DNA of 64,000 nucleotides from Pseudomonas sp. ICMP 561 (GTDB lineage Bacteria > Pseudomonadota > Gammaproteobacteria > Pseudomonadales > Pseudomonadaceae). Position 1 is the stretch's first letter. Each line of letters opens with the position of its first letter. The position numbers and the translations under genes are program-made. Positions 46,966 to 56,320 of this stretch are shown here, in pieces. The stretch is taken from positions 62,001-126,000 of the forward strand of contig NZ_LKBT01000067.1 in assembly GCF_002699985.1 (NCBI RefSeq), written 5' to 3'. A model generated the notes under the pieces. That model was given only the letters and a program-made list of their open reading frames with translations, was not told the origin of the DNA and did no database searches.

Positions 46966-47832
46966 TCAATTCTTCGCGACGGCGGGTTTGTCCGTCGGGG
47001 GCGCTGCCTGCTCGCGCCACCCGACGGCAAGGCCGTTGGAGTAACGCAGATCGACGCGCGCAATATTCGTGATCTGTTCTTTAAGCGTTTTGTCGTAAAT
47101 GGCGATAAAACGGCGCATTTTTTCTACAAGGTGATCGCGTCCCAGCAACAGCTCGATACCGGGTCCCGCACTGCCCGCGCCCGTGGTCAAAAACCAGCTG
47201 CCACGTTCACGCAATTCCAGCCGAGCGATGGAGAACCCCATTGGGCGCAACATCTGACTCAACACCTGATACTGCTGCATCACCTGCTGCTGGGCCCGCT
47301 GCGGGCCAAACAATTGCGGCAGGTGTTCGTAATTGGCCAGCTCGCGTGGTGTAAATGCTTCGCCCTGATTGTTGAGCAAAGCTTCATCACCCCAGCGCGC
47401 CACCGGCAGTTGCTCCTCAAGACGGATCACTACTTGATCCGGCCATACACGCCGTACTTCTGCGTGAGCAATCCATGGCATCTTTTCCAGCTCGCTGCGC
47501 ATGGCAGCAAGGTCGATGGTGAAGAAGCTCGCCGCGACATAAGGCGCGATCCGCTGCTGCACCGCCTGCTGGCTGATATAGCTCAGGTCGCCCTGAACGT
47601 TGATCTTGGTGATGGGCCGGTCCGCATAAGGCAGCAACCGCTGTGCGCCCTCGTAAACGCCGTAGCCCAGTGCAACCATCAATATCAACCAACCCAGCTT
47701 CTTGAAGAAACCGCCTACTTTGGCTTTCGGCACACGCGCCGAAAGCGGCTCTCTGGTCACCGTGCGACTGGCACCACGCGGCACCGGCTTGCGGCCGGAT
47801 GCTGGAGGCTGATGACGCGCCGTCGCGTTCAT
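46966..47832 (-). CDS. ftsQ: Cell division protein FtsQ
   Basis: The 288-residue bitopic protein has a basic cytoplasmic tail, a membrane segment (LGWLILMVALGYGVY), the POTRA domain (ITKINVQGDLSYISQQAVQQ) and the beta domain. It recruits FtsB/FtsL at the divisome. It lies 3 bases after ddlB and 14 before ftsA. Confidence 0.96.
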   Translation of the reverse strand: MNATARHQPPASGRKPVPRGASRTVTREPLSARVPKAKVGGFFKKLGWLILMVALGYGVYEGAQRLLPYADRPITKINVQGDLSYISQQAVQQRIAPYVAASFFTIDLAAMRSELEKMPWIAHAEVRRVWPDQVVIRLEEQLPVARWGDEALLNNQGEAFTPRELANYEHLPQLFGPQRAQQQVMQQYQVLSQMLRPMGFSIARLELRERGSWFLTTGAGSAGPGIELLLGRDHLVEKMRRFIAIYDKTLKEQITNIARVDLRYSNGLAVGWREQAAPPTDKPAVAKN

Positions 47833-47835
47833 GAC

Positions 47836-48795
47836 TTAACCTCGCGCCTGGACGCTGTCGGCCAGAATCGCCAACACCAGTTGCTGAAAATCCAGACCTG
47901 CAGCACGGGCCGCCATCGGCACCAGACTGTGGTCGGTCATACCCGGTACGGTGTTCACTTCCAGCAGCCAGAACTTGCCGTTTGCGTCCTGCATGACATC
48001 AGTACGCGCCCAGCCGGTAACGCCAACGGCTTCGCACGCGCGAGCGGTCAGTTGCTTGAGTTCCTGTTCCTTGGTGTCATCGAGCCCGCACGGAATCCGA
48101 TACTGGGTATCGTCAGCCAGGTACTTGGCGTCGTAGTCGTAAAAACTGTGAGGAGTGCCCAGGCCGATGGGAGGCAATACCTGGCCACGCAGGGATGCGA
48201 TGGTGAACTCCGGACCTTGAATCCATTGCTCAACCAAAACTTGCGAATCGTAGGTACTGGCGGCTTTCCACGCGACGATCAATTCCTCGACGCTGGTCAC
48301 CTTCGCCATACCGATACTGGAACCTTCATGAGCCGGTTTGACGATCAAAGGCAGGCCCAGTTCCGCGGCTGCTGAAATACAATCCGATTCACTGCCAAGC
48401 ACTGCGTGCAAAGGCGTTGGCAGGCCAAGACTCTGCCAGACCTGCTTGGTCCGCAGCTTGTCCATAGCCAGCGCAGAAGCCAGCACGCCGCTGCCGGTGT
48501 AAGGAATATCCAGACACTCCAACAGGCCTTGCATGGTGCCGTCTTCGCCACCGCGTCCGTGCAGGACAATGAACGCACGATCAATTTTTTCACTGACCAG
48601 ACGCTGCAGGAAATCGTCGCCGACATCGATGCCGAATGCATCGACACCGGCACTCTGCAACGCTTGCAACACCGCTTGCCCGGACTTCAGGGAAACCGGC
48701 CGCTCAGCACTCTTGCCACCGAACAGCACGGCAACGCGGCCGAACGATTTCGGCTCCAGCGTCGAGAGCAGGGACGATTGCAGTGGCGCAGTCAT
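47836..48795 (-). CDS. ddlB: D-alanine--D-alanine ligase B
   Basis: The 319-residue ATP-grasp enzyme shows GRVAVLFGGKSAERPVSLKSG at the N-terminus, the HGRGGEDGTMQG loop and EVNTVPGMTDHSLVP at the C-terminal metal site. It joins two D-alanines for the peptidoglycan stem. It overlaps murC by 4 bases. Confidence 0.97.
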   Translation of the reverse strand: MTAPLQSSLLSTLEPKSFGRVAVLFGGKSAERPVSLKSGQAVLQALQSAGVDAFGIDVGDDFLQRLVSEKIDRAFIVLHGRGGEDGTMQGLLECLDIPYTGSGVLASALAMDKLRTKQVWQSLGLPTPLHAVLGSESDCISAAAELGLPLIVKPAHEGSSIGMAKVTSVEELIVAWKAASTYDSQVLVEQWIQGPEFTIASLRGQVLPPIGLGTPHSFYDYDAKYLADDTQYRIPCGLDDTKEQELKQLTARACEAVGVTGWARTDVMQDANGKFWLLEVNTVPGMTDHSLVPMAARAAGLDFQQLVLAILADSVQARG

Positions 48796-50252
48796 TTCAG
48801 CTTCCCTTCGGTAGGCGCAATGACGGCTCCCGCGAACAACGGGCTTCTCAACAATTGCGGAGCCAGCCCGCCGATATCACCAGCGCCCTGGCACAGCAGG
48901 ATGTCGCCCGCACGCAGCAAAGGTTTGACCAACGGCGCCAGCTCGACGCCGCGCTCAATGTAGATAGGGTCCAGTTGACCGCGCTGACGGATGCTGTGGC
49001 ACAGGTTGCGACTGTCCGCACCCGGGATAGGCTCTTCGCCTGCCGGATAGACTTCCATCAGCAGCAGCACATTGGCCTCGGCCAGTACCTGTACGAAATC
49101 GTCGTAAAGATCACGAGTACGGCTGAAGCGGTGGGGCTGATAGACCATGACCAGACGACGGTCCGGCCAACCGCCACGGACAGCGTTGATCACTGCAGCA
49201 ACTTCGCGAGGGTGGTGACCGTAGTCATCGACCAGCATGACGTCGCCACCTTCAACCGGCAGCTCGCCATACACCTGGAAGCGTCGACCAACACCCTGGA
49301 AGCCCGACAGGCCCTGGACAATGGCCTCGTCGCTGACGCCTTCATCCGTCGCGATGGCGATGGTTGCCAGCGAATTAAGTACGTTGTGATTACCCGGCAT
49401 GTTCACCGACACGTCCAGCGGCTCACGGTCGCGACGTAATACGGTGAAGAACGTCAGCATGCCTTCCTGGCGCACGTTGATAGCGCGCACGTCGGCCGTT
49501 TCACTGAAGCCGTAGGTCACGGTTGGACGCTTGACCTGTGGCAGGATTTCACGCACGACCGGATCGTCGATACACACCACCGCCAGACCATAGAAAGGAA
49601 GGTTGTGCAGGAACTCGACGAAGGTTTTCTTCAGCTTGTTGAAGTCGCCTTCATAGGTCGCCATGTGATCGGCGTCGATGTTGGTGACCACGGCAACCAG
49701 TGGCTGCAGATGCAGGAAGCTGGCATCGCTTTCATCGGCTTCGGCAATCAGGTAGCGACTGGTGCCCAACTGCGCATTGGTACCGGCAGCGTTCAGACGA
49801 CCACCGATCACGAATGTCGGGTCCAGACCACCGGCCGCGAACACCGACGCGATGAGGCTGGTGGTCGTGGTTTTGCCATGCGTACCGGCAACGGCAATGC
49901 CGTGGCGATAACGCATCAGCTCGGCCAGCATCTCGGCACGCGGCACCACCGGGATACGACGCTCAAGAGCGGTCGCCACTTCCGGGTTCGAAGTGTTCAC
50001 GGCACTGGACACCACCAGCACGTCGGCACCCACAGTGTTTTCTGCGCGATGGCCGATGAAGATGTGCGCACCAAAGGACTCCAGGCGCTCGGTCACCGGG
50101 GAAGCCTTCAGGTCGGAACCCGACACTTCATAACCCAGGTTCAACAACACCTCGGCAATCCCGCACATACCCACGCCGCCAATACCGACGAAGTGGATGC
50201 GACGGATGCGGCGCATTTCAGGCTGTGGCATGGCGCGTTGATTCTCAACCAT
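48792..50252 (-). CDS. murC: UDP-N-acetylmuramate--L-alanine ligase MurC
   Basis: The 486-residue ligase has the N-terminal UDP site HFVGIGGVGMCGIAE, the ATP loop GTHGKTTT (123-130) and the C-terminal DDYGHHP motif. It adds the first amino acid of the peptidoglycan stem. It overlaps ddlB by 4 and murG by 8 bases. Confidence 0.97.
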   Translation of the reverse strand: MVENQRAMPQPEMRRIRRIHFVGIGGVGMCGIAEVLLNLGYEVSGSDLKASPVTERLESFGAHIFIGHRAENTVGADVLVVSSAVNTSNPEVATALERRIPVVPRAEMLAELMRYRHGIAVAGTHGKTTTTSLIASVFAAGGLDPTFVIGGRLNAAGTNAQLGTSRYLIAEADESDASFLHLQPLVAVVTNIDADHMATYEGDFNKLKKTFVEFLHNLPFYGLAVVCIDDPVVREILPQVKRPTVTYGFSETADVRAINVRQEGMLTFFTVLRRDREPLDVSVNMPGNHNVLNSLATIAIATDEGVSDEAIVQGLSGFQGVGRRFQVYGELPVEGGDVMLVDDYGHHPREVAAVINAVRGGWPDRRLVMVYQPHRFSRTRDLYDDFVQVLAEANVLLLMEVYPAGEEPIPGADSRNLCHSIRQRGQLDPIYIERGVELAPLVKPLLRAGDILLCQGAGDIGGLAPQLLRSPLFAGAVIAPTEGKLK

Positions 50253-51315
50253 GAGCCACCTCCAGGCAGATATCTACAACGGTATTGGTTGCATCAGGCT
50301 TGGCCAGCCGGCGGGCGGTGCGCGCCATGGTGTTGAGTTGTTCGGGTTGCATCAAAACCTCTTTCAGACGCGCCGCCATATCGGCTGCGTCAGTTGTCGC
50401 TTGTGGCATGACGAAGGCTGCGCCCTCGTGAGCCAGATAGTCGGCGTTACGGGACTGGTGATCGTCGATCGCATGGGGCAACGGCACCAACAGCGAGGGC
50501 AGTCCGGCCGCCGCCAATTCACTGATGGTCAACGCGCCTGCGCGACAGACCACCAGGTCGGCCCAGCCATAGGCTTGGGCCATGTCTTTGATGAACGGGG
50601 CGACCTGCGCCTCGACACCGGCAGCGCGATAACGCTCTGAGGTGATTTCGTCGTGATTCTTGCCAGCCTGATGAAACACTTCAGGCCGAAACTCCGCAGG
50701 CACCTGCGCGAGGGCCTCGGGCAATAACTTGTTCAGTGGCTCGGCACCGAGGCTGCCACCCAATACGAGCAAGCGCGCCTTGCGCCCGGCCAGCGCCTGA
50801 CGCGGTGTTTCCAGAAACAGCTCGGCACGTACCGGGTTACCCGTAGTGCGGCGTTTTTCGGAAGCTGCGAAGGTGTTCGGGAACGCCTCACATACACGGC
50901 TGGCGAACGAGGCCAGACTGCGATTGGCAGTACCGGCAACCGCGTTCTGCTCATGAATGATCAAAGGGACTTTGCCCAGCTTCGCGGCAAGACCGCCTGG
51001 ACCGGTGACATACCCACCGAAGCCCACTACGCAAACCGGCTTGAGCTCACGCACGACTTTACGAGCCTGCATTAATGCCTTGAGCAACATCAGCGGTGCC
51101 TTGAGCAAGGACAGTCGGCCCTTGCCACGCAAACCGGTGACGTTTATCAGGTGCAAAGCAAACCCGGCCTGTGGCACCAGTTCATTCTCGATACCCCGAG
51201 GCGTACCGAGCCAATGCACCTTGTAACCACGGGCCTGAAACTCGCGCGCGCAGGCCAGCGCCGGGAATACATGTCCGCCGGTGCCGCCAGCCATGATCAG
51301 CACGTTAGCGTCCAT
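50245..51315 (-). CDS. murG: Lipid II GlcNAc transferase MurG
   Basis: The 356-residue GT-B glycosyltransferase has the GGTGGHVFPAL loop (10-20) and the donor-site segment VVCRAGALTISELAAAGLPSLLVPLP. It converts lipid I to lipid II at the inner face of the inner membrane. The ATG at 51315 follows GAGGAG and overlaps ftsW by 11 bases; an upstream in-frame start is inside ftsW. Confidence 0.97.
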   Translation of the reverse strand: MDANVLIMAGGTGGHVFPALACAREFQARGYKVHWLGTPRGIENELVPQAGFALHLINVTGLRGKGRLSLLKAPLMLLKALMQARKVVRELKPVCVVGFGGYVTGPGGLAAKLGKVPLIIHEQNAVAGTANRSLASFASRVCEAFPNTFAASEKRRTTGNPVRAELFLETPRQALAGRKARLLVLGGSLGAEPLNKLLPEALAQVPAEFRPEVFHQAGKNHDEITSERYRAAGVEAQVAPFIKDMAQAYGWADLVVCRAGALTISELAAAGLPSLLVPLPHAIDDHQSRNADYLAHEGAAFVMPQATTDAADMAARLKEVLMQPEQLNTMARTARRLAKPDATNTVVDICLEVAHG

Positions 51316-52519
51316 GGTTAGGCTCCTCGGCGAAGTCACTTTCATTGAATTCCGCTTCTTCGCTGCCCATGTTGTTGCGCGATTCCCACTCGATCCGCAA
51401 CAGCAGACCCAGGCTTGCGCAGCAGATCACCAACGAGCTGCCGCCGTAGCTGAGGAACGGCAGGGTCAAACCCTTGGTTGGCAGCAGGCCGACGTTCACA
51501 CCGATGTTGATCAGGAACTGGCCGATCCACAGGAAGGCCAGACCGTAAGCCACGTAAGCGCCGAAGAACTGCTTGGCGCGCTCGGCCCACATGCCGATGT
51601 ACATGGCGCGGATACTGACGAATACGAATAAAGCGACGGTCAACAACGAACCCACTACGCCCAGTTCTTCGGCGAGTACCGAGAACACGAAGTCAGTGTG
51701 GGCTTCCGGCAGATAGAACTGCTTCTGCACGCTGTTGCCCAGACCAACGCCCAGCCACTCACCACGACCAAACGCGATCAGAGCCTGAGTCAACTGGTAG
51801 CCGGAACCGAACTGGTCGGACCATGGGTCGGTGAAGGTAATCAGACGCGCCATCCGATACGGTTGAGCCTGAACCAGCACGAATACCGCGCCAACCGCCA
51901 GGGCAACCATCAGACTGAAACGGAACAGACCTACGCCACCCAGGAAGAGCATGGCAGCCGCAGCGCCCATCATCACGACGGTGGCACCGAAGTCCGGCTC
52001 CATGAGCAGCAGGCCGGCCATTGGCAGCAGGACGATGAATGGCTTGAAGAAGCCCATCCAGCTTTCGCGAACTTCCTGCTGGCGACGAATCAGGTAACCG
52101 GCGAGGAAAATCACCACGAAGACCTTGGCGATTTCCGAAGGCTGAACGTTGAACATGCCAAAGCCGATCCAGCGCATCGAGCCGTTTACCTCACGGCCAA
52201 CACCCGGTATCAGCACCATGACAAGCAGACCAAATGCACCCAACAGCATCATCCAGCCCAAACGCTGCCAGGTGGCGACCGGAATCATCATGGTCAAGCC
52301 ACAGGCGAAGATGCCGATGATCATGTAGATCAAATGGCGAGTCATCATGTAGAGAGTGTTGCCGGAATTCACCGCCGCCACTTCCGAGGAAGCAGAGGTG
52401 ATCATCACCAGACCCAGGCCCAGCAACGCCAGGCAGCCCGCCAGCATCGGGAAGTCGACATCAATGCCACGGCCGCTGATGATTGGTGACGGGAAAGGCT
52501 TGATTACGCCGAAGATCAT
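51305..52519 (-). CDS. ftsW: Peptidoglycan polymerase FtsW (SEDS)
   Basis: The 404-residue protein has about ten membrane segments and SEDS signatures (EIAKVFVVIFLAGYL, PEAHTDFVFSVLAEELG, LPFLSYGGSSLV). With FtsI it polymerises septal peptidoglycan. The ATG at 52519 overlaps the murD stop as ATGA; an upstream start would lie inside murD. Confidence 0.97.
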   Translation of the reverse strand: MIFGVIKPFPSPIISGRGIDVDFPMLAGCLALLGLGLVMITSASSEVAAVNSGNTLYMMTRHLIYMIIGIFACGLTMMIPVATWQRLGWMMLLGAFGLLVMVLIPGVGREVNGSMRWIGFGMFNVQPSEIAKVFVVIFLAGYLIRRQQEVRESWMGFFKPFIVLLPMAGLLLMEPDFGATVVMMGAAAAMLFLGGVGLFRFSLMVALAVGAVFVLVQAQPYRMARLITFTDPWSDQFGSGYQLTQALIAFGRGEWLGVGLGNSVQKQFYLPEAHTDFVFSVLAEELGVVGSLLTVALFVFVSIRAMYIGMWAERAKQFFGAYVAYGLAFLWIGQFLINIGVNVGLLPTKGLTLPFLSYGGSSLVICCASLGLLLRIEWESRNNMGSEEAEFNESDFAEEPNHGR

Positions 52520-53862
52520 GACAAGTCCCCCACGGCTTGCGCGAACAGACGACCGCGCTCTTCGTAGTTCTTGAACATGTCGAAACTGGCGCACGCCGGA
52601 GACAGCAGCACGGCGTCGCCCGCCTGCGCAATATCGGCGCAGCGCAAAACAGCGTCTTCAAGCGTTGCAACCCGGATCAGTTCCACGCCATCGCCCAACG
52701 CCTGCGCGATCAGCTCGGCGTCGCGGCCGATCAGCACCACAGCGCGGCAGTTGGCAGCAACCGGCGCACGCAGACCACTGAAATCAGCACCCTTGCCATC
52801 ACCGCCGGCAATCAGCACCAGTTTGCCTTCGATGTCTGCACCGAGGCCTTCAATGGCAGCCAGTGCGGCACCCACGTTGGTGGCTTTGGAGTCATCGTAA
52901 TAGCTCACGCCATTGCGCTCACGCAGCCATTGGCAACGATGCTCCAGGCCGCCAAAGGTGCGCAGGCTGGAAAGCATCGCGTCCATCGGCAAACCGACAG
53001 CATGGCCAAGCGCAAGCGCAGCCAGAGCATTGGACTGATTATGAGCGCCACGGATTTTCAATTCGCGTACAGGCATCAGATTGTCGAACTGGAAGGCGAG
53101 ATATTTTTCGCCGTCTTCTTCGCGCAAACCAAAGCCATGGAAGTCGGGTTTGTTCAGACCAAAGGTCCAGCACGGCAGGCCTTCACCGATCAACGGCCGG
53201 GTCAGGACGTCCTGACGGTTGACCACCACCTGACGAGCGCCACGAAATACCCGGTGCTTGGCCAGATGGTAAGCAGGCAAACCGCTGTAACGGTCCATGT
53301 GGTCTTCACTGATGTTTAGCACGGTCGCCACTTCTGCGCCGAGCTGATCAGTGGTTTCCAGTTGAAAGCTGGAAAGCTCCATCACGTAGAGTTCAACGTC
53401 GTCGCTGAGCAGATCCAGCGCGGGCGTACCCAGATTACCGCCGACCGCCACACGTTTGCCCGCCGCCGCAGCCATCTCGCCGACCAGCGTGGTCACGGTG
53501 CTTTTCGCGTTGGAGCCAGTGATCGCGATGATCGGGGCCTTGGCGTAACGGGCAAACAGCTCGATATCGCCGGACAGCTTCACGCCACGCGCAGCGGCTT
53601 GCTGCAAAGCCGGGGTCGCCAGAGCAAGACCCGGGCTCACGTAAAGCTCGTTGGCACGGCAAAGGAATTCAACGTCCAGTTCGCCACAACGCACATCCAC
53701 CTGCGGATAGTCACGACGCAAAGTCGCCAGCTCCGGTGGATTTTCCCGCGTATCGGCCACGGCAAACGACACGCCCCGGTTCGCCAGAAAGCGAACCAGG
53801 GACATGCCGCTCTTGCCGAGGCCGACAATGATGCGGAAATGGTCTGAAGCGATAAGAGACAC
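52516..53862 (-). CDS. murD: UDP-MurNAc-Ala--D-glutamate ligase MurD
   Basis: The 448-residue ligase has an N-terminal UDP-binding Rossmann domain (IIVGLGKSGMSLVRFL) and the ATP loop TGSNAKST (115-122), where most bacteria have GTNGKTT; this variant is shared, as I recall, with other pseudomonads. It adds D-glutamate to the stem peptide. It starts 6 bases after mraY in map order and overlaps ftsW by 4. Confidence 0.97.
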   Translation of the reverse strand: MSLIASDHFRIIVGLGKSGMSLVRFLANRGVSFAVADTRENPPELATLRRDYPQVDVRCGELDVEFLCRANELYVSPGLALATPALQQAAARGVKLSGDIELFARYAKAPIIAITGSNAKSTVTTLVGEMAAAAGKRVAVGGNLGTPALDLLSDDVELYVMELSSFQLETTDQLGAEVATVLNISEDHMDRYSGLPAYHLAKHRVFRGARQVVVNRQDVLTRPLIGEGLPCWTFGLNKPDFHGFGLREEDGEKYLAFQFDNLMPVRELKIRGAHNQSNALAALALGHAVGLPMDAMLSSLRTFGGLEHRCQWLRERNGVSYYDDSKATNVGAALAAIEGLGADIEGKLVLIAGGDGKGADFSGLRAPVAANCRAVVLIGRDAELIAQALGDGVELIRVATLEDAVLRCADIAQAGDAVLLSPACASFDMFKNYEERGRLFAQAVGDLS

Positions 53863-53867
53863 TCGTT

Positions 53868-54950
53868 CTACCTCAGTTTCAGCGTGGCAAGGCCGATCAA
53901 CACGAGAATCACGGTAATGATCCAGAAACGGACGATCACGCGCGGCTCGGGCCAGCCCTTGAGTTCAAAGTGGTGGTGGATCGGTGCCATGCGGAAAACG
54001 CGGCGGCCGGTCAATTTAAAGGATGCAACCTGAATGACGACTGACAGGGTTTCCATCACGAACACGCCGCCCATGATGAACAGGACGATCTCCTGACGAA
54101 CGATGACCGCAATGGTGCCCAACGCTGCACCAAGTGCCAGAGCGCCGACATCACCCATGAAGACCTGAGCCGGGTAAGTGTTGAACCACAGGAAGCCAAG
54201 CCCGGCACCGATCAATGCCCCACAGAACACAATCAGTTCACCCGCGCCCGGTACATAGGGGATCAGCAGGTATTCAGCGAATTTCACGTTACCTGACAGA
54301 TAGCAGAAGATGCCCAGCGCGCCACCCACCAGAACCGTTGGCAGAATCGCCAGACCGTCCAGGCCGTCGGTCAGGTTGACCGCGTTACTGGAGCCCACGA
54401 TCACGAAGTAGGTCAGCACTATAAAACCGATGCCCAACGCAATACTGGCGTCTTTGAACATCGGAATAATCAGCGTGGTCTCCACGGCCGAAGGCGCGGT
54501 TACATACAGAAAGATCGCCGCGCACAAGCCAAATACCGACTGCCAGAAATACTTCCAGCGGCTCGGCAGGCCTTTAGAGTTCTTTTCAATGACCTTGCGG
54601 TAATCGTCCACCCAGCCAATGCCGCCGAATAGCAATGTCACCAGCAGCACCACCCAGACATAGCGGTTGCTCAGGTCAGCCCAGAGCAAGGTGCTGATAC
54701 CGATGGAAGACAGAATCAACGCCCCGCCCATGGTCGGCGTACCGGATTTGGACAGGTGAGACTGTGGCCCGTCGTTACGAACGGACTGGCCAATCTGGCG
54801 CATCTGCAATGCACGGATCATCCAGGGACCCAGGCACAGCGAGAGCGACAATGCAGTGAGCACGCCGAGAATCCCGCGCAGGGTCAGGTATTGGAAGACC
54901 GCGAAGCCTTTGTGGAACTGTTGCAGAAACTCGGCCAGCAGCAGCAGCAT
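53868..54950 (-). CDS. mraY: Phospho-MurNAc-pentapeptide transferase MraY
   Basis: The 360-residue enzyme has ten predicted membrane segments and MraY motifs (SGTPTMGGALIL, GWVDDYRKV, NAVNLTDGLDGLAILP, PIHHHFELKG). It makes lipid I from undecaprenyl phosphate. Its ATG overlaps the murF stop by one base (TAATG). Confidence 0.98.
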   Translation of the reverse strand: MLLLLAEFLQQFHKGFAVFQYLTLRGILGVLTALSLSLCLGPWMIRALQMRQIGQSVRNDGPQSHLSKSGTPTMGGALILSSIGISTLLWADLSNRYVWVVLLVTLLFGGIGWVDDYRKVIEKNSKGLPSRWKYFWQSVFGLCAAIFLYVTAPSAVETTLIIPMFKDASIALGIGFIVLTYFVIVGSSNAVNLTDGLDGLAILPTVLVGGALGIFCYLSGNVKFAEYLLIPYVPGAGELIVFCGALIGAGLGFLWFNTYPAQVFMGDVGALALGAALGTIAVIVRQEIVLFIMGGVFVMETLSVVIQVASFKLTGRRVFRMAPIHHHFELKGWPEPRVIVRFWIITVILVLIGLATLKLR

Positions 54951-56320
54951 TAATGTGTCTCCAGGCTAGAACCGCAGAGGGCGGCAACGACGTTTTCCAT
55001 CGCAGCGCTCCGCGAGCCCTTGATCAAAATAGTGGTTTGAGGATCCTGTTCGGCGCCCAGCGCAGCGATCAGGTCAGTCTGATTGGCAAAATGGCGCGCA
55101 TGCTCACCGAAGGCACTGACCGCGTGGGCCATCAACGGACCAACGGCATACAGCGCGGAGACCTTGCCAGAGGCATAGGCACCGACGTCGCGATGACCTT
55201 GTTCGGCCCAGTCGCCCAGCTCGCCGATATCACCGAGGACCAACACGGTACGGCCGGAAAAACCGGTGAGAATATCTACGGCAGCATTGATGGAGCTCGG
55301 ATTCGCGTTGTAGGTGTCATCGATAACGCGCACGCCATTAAGACCGAGCTGCGCAACAGTGCGACCTTTGACCGGCTGCACAGCGTTGAGCCCGGCGACG
55401 ATGCCGTTCAGATCGACGCCCATGGCGTGACCTGCAGCCGCCGCGGCCAACGCATTGGCCACATTGTGCGTACCTAGCAGATTAAGCTGCACCGCTGCCG
55501 AGCCCACTGGGCTGTTCAAAATGAAGCCAGGGCAACCCCGGGCATCAAGGCTCAGTTCCTGAGCATGGAAATCGGCGCTTTGATCAGCGATCGCGAAGCT
55601 CACGATGCGACGATCACCTGCGCGGGCTGCCCAGATCGGGAAAGCCTTGTCTTCTTTATTAAGAACAGCGACGCCAAAGCTATCGAGTCCTTCGAGAATT
55701 TCGCCTTTGGCTTCGACAATTTTGTCTGGTCCGCCAAACTCGCCAACGTGAGCAGTTCCCGCGTTGGTAATCAGCGCGACGTGAGGCTTGGTCAGACTGA
55801 CAGTGAACGCGATTTCGCCCACACGAGAGGCGCCCATTTCGATAACGGCAGCCGAGTACTCAGGCGCCAGTTCAAGAAGGGTCAACGGAACGCCAAGCTC
55901 GTTGTTCAGGTTGCCACGGGTAGCCAGAACCGGCCCGCGGGTGCGCATTACGCTGGCGAGCATTTCTTTAACCGTGGTTTTGCCGCTGGAGCCTGTAATA
56001 GCTGCAACGGGCCTGTCGACGAACGCATTGCGATTGAGCGCACCCAGTTGGGCGAGCGCCTTGCGGGTATCGAGCACCACCAGTTGCGGCAATGCGGCAT
56101 CCGGGATTTCGCGCTCGACCAACGCACCTACCGCGCCTTTGGCGGCAACTTGTTCCAGGTAGTCGTGACCGTCAAAACGCGGCCCCGTCAGTGCCACGAA
56201 CAGTTGACCTGGCTTGATAGCGCGGCTGTCGATGCTCACACCATCAAAAGTACGATCATCGCCCACAAGACGCGCATCGAGCACTATGGTCAGTTCACTG
56301 AGAGATAACGGCTTAAGCAT
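54950..56320 (-). CDS. murF: UDP-MurNAc-tripeptide--D-Ala-D-Ala ligase MurF
   Basis: The 456-residue ligase shows the ATP loop GSSGKTT (110-116), the cofactor segment NNELGVPLTLL and NANPSSINAA. It adds D-Ala-D-Ala to complete the pentapeptide. It overlaps murE by 8 bases. Confidence 0.97.
   Translation of the reverse strand: MLKPLSLSELTIVLDARLVGDDRTFDGVSIDSRAIKPGQLFVALTGPRFDGHDYLEQVAAKGAVGALVEREIPDAALPQLVVLDTRKALAQLGALNRNAFVDRPVAAITGSSGKTTVKEMLASVMRTRGPVLATRGNLNNELGVPLTLLELAPEYSAAVIEMGASRVGEIAFTVSLTKPHVALITNAGTAHVGEFGGPDKIVEAKGEILEGLDSFGVAVLNKEDKAFPIWAARAGDRRIVSFAIADQSADFHAQELSLDARGCPGFILNSPVGSAAVQLNLLGTHNVANALAAAAAGHAMGVDLNGIVAGLNAVQPVKGRTVAQLGLNGVRVIDDTYNANPSSINAAVDILTGFSGRTVLVLGDIGELGDWAEQGHRDVGAYASGKVSALYAVGPLMAHAVSAFGEHARHFANQTDLIAALGAEQDPQTTILIKGSRSAAMENVVAALCGSSLETH

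Noticed and set aside
46825..48375. A 516-codon plus-strand frame across ftsQ and ddlB
   Set aside because: It spans antisense parts of several verified genes and has shadow composition.
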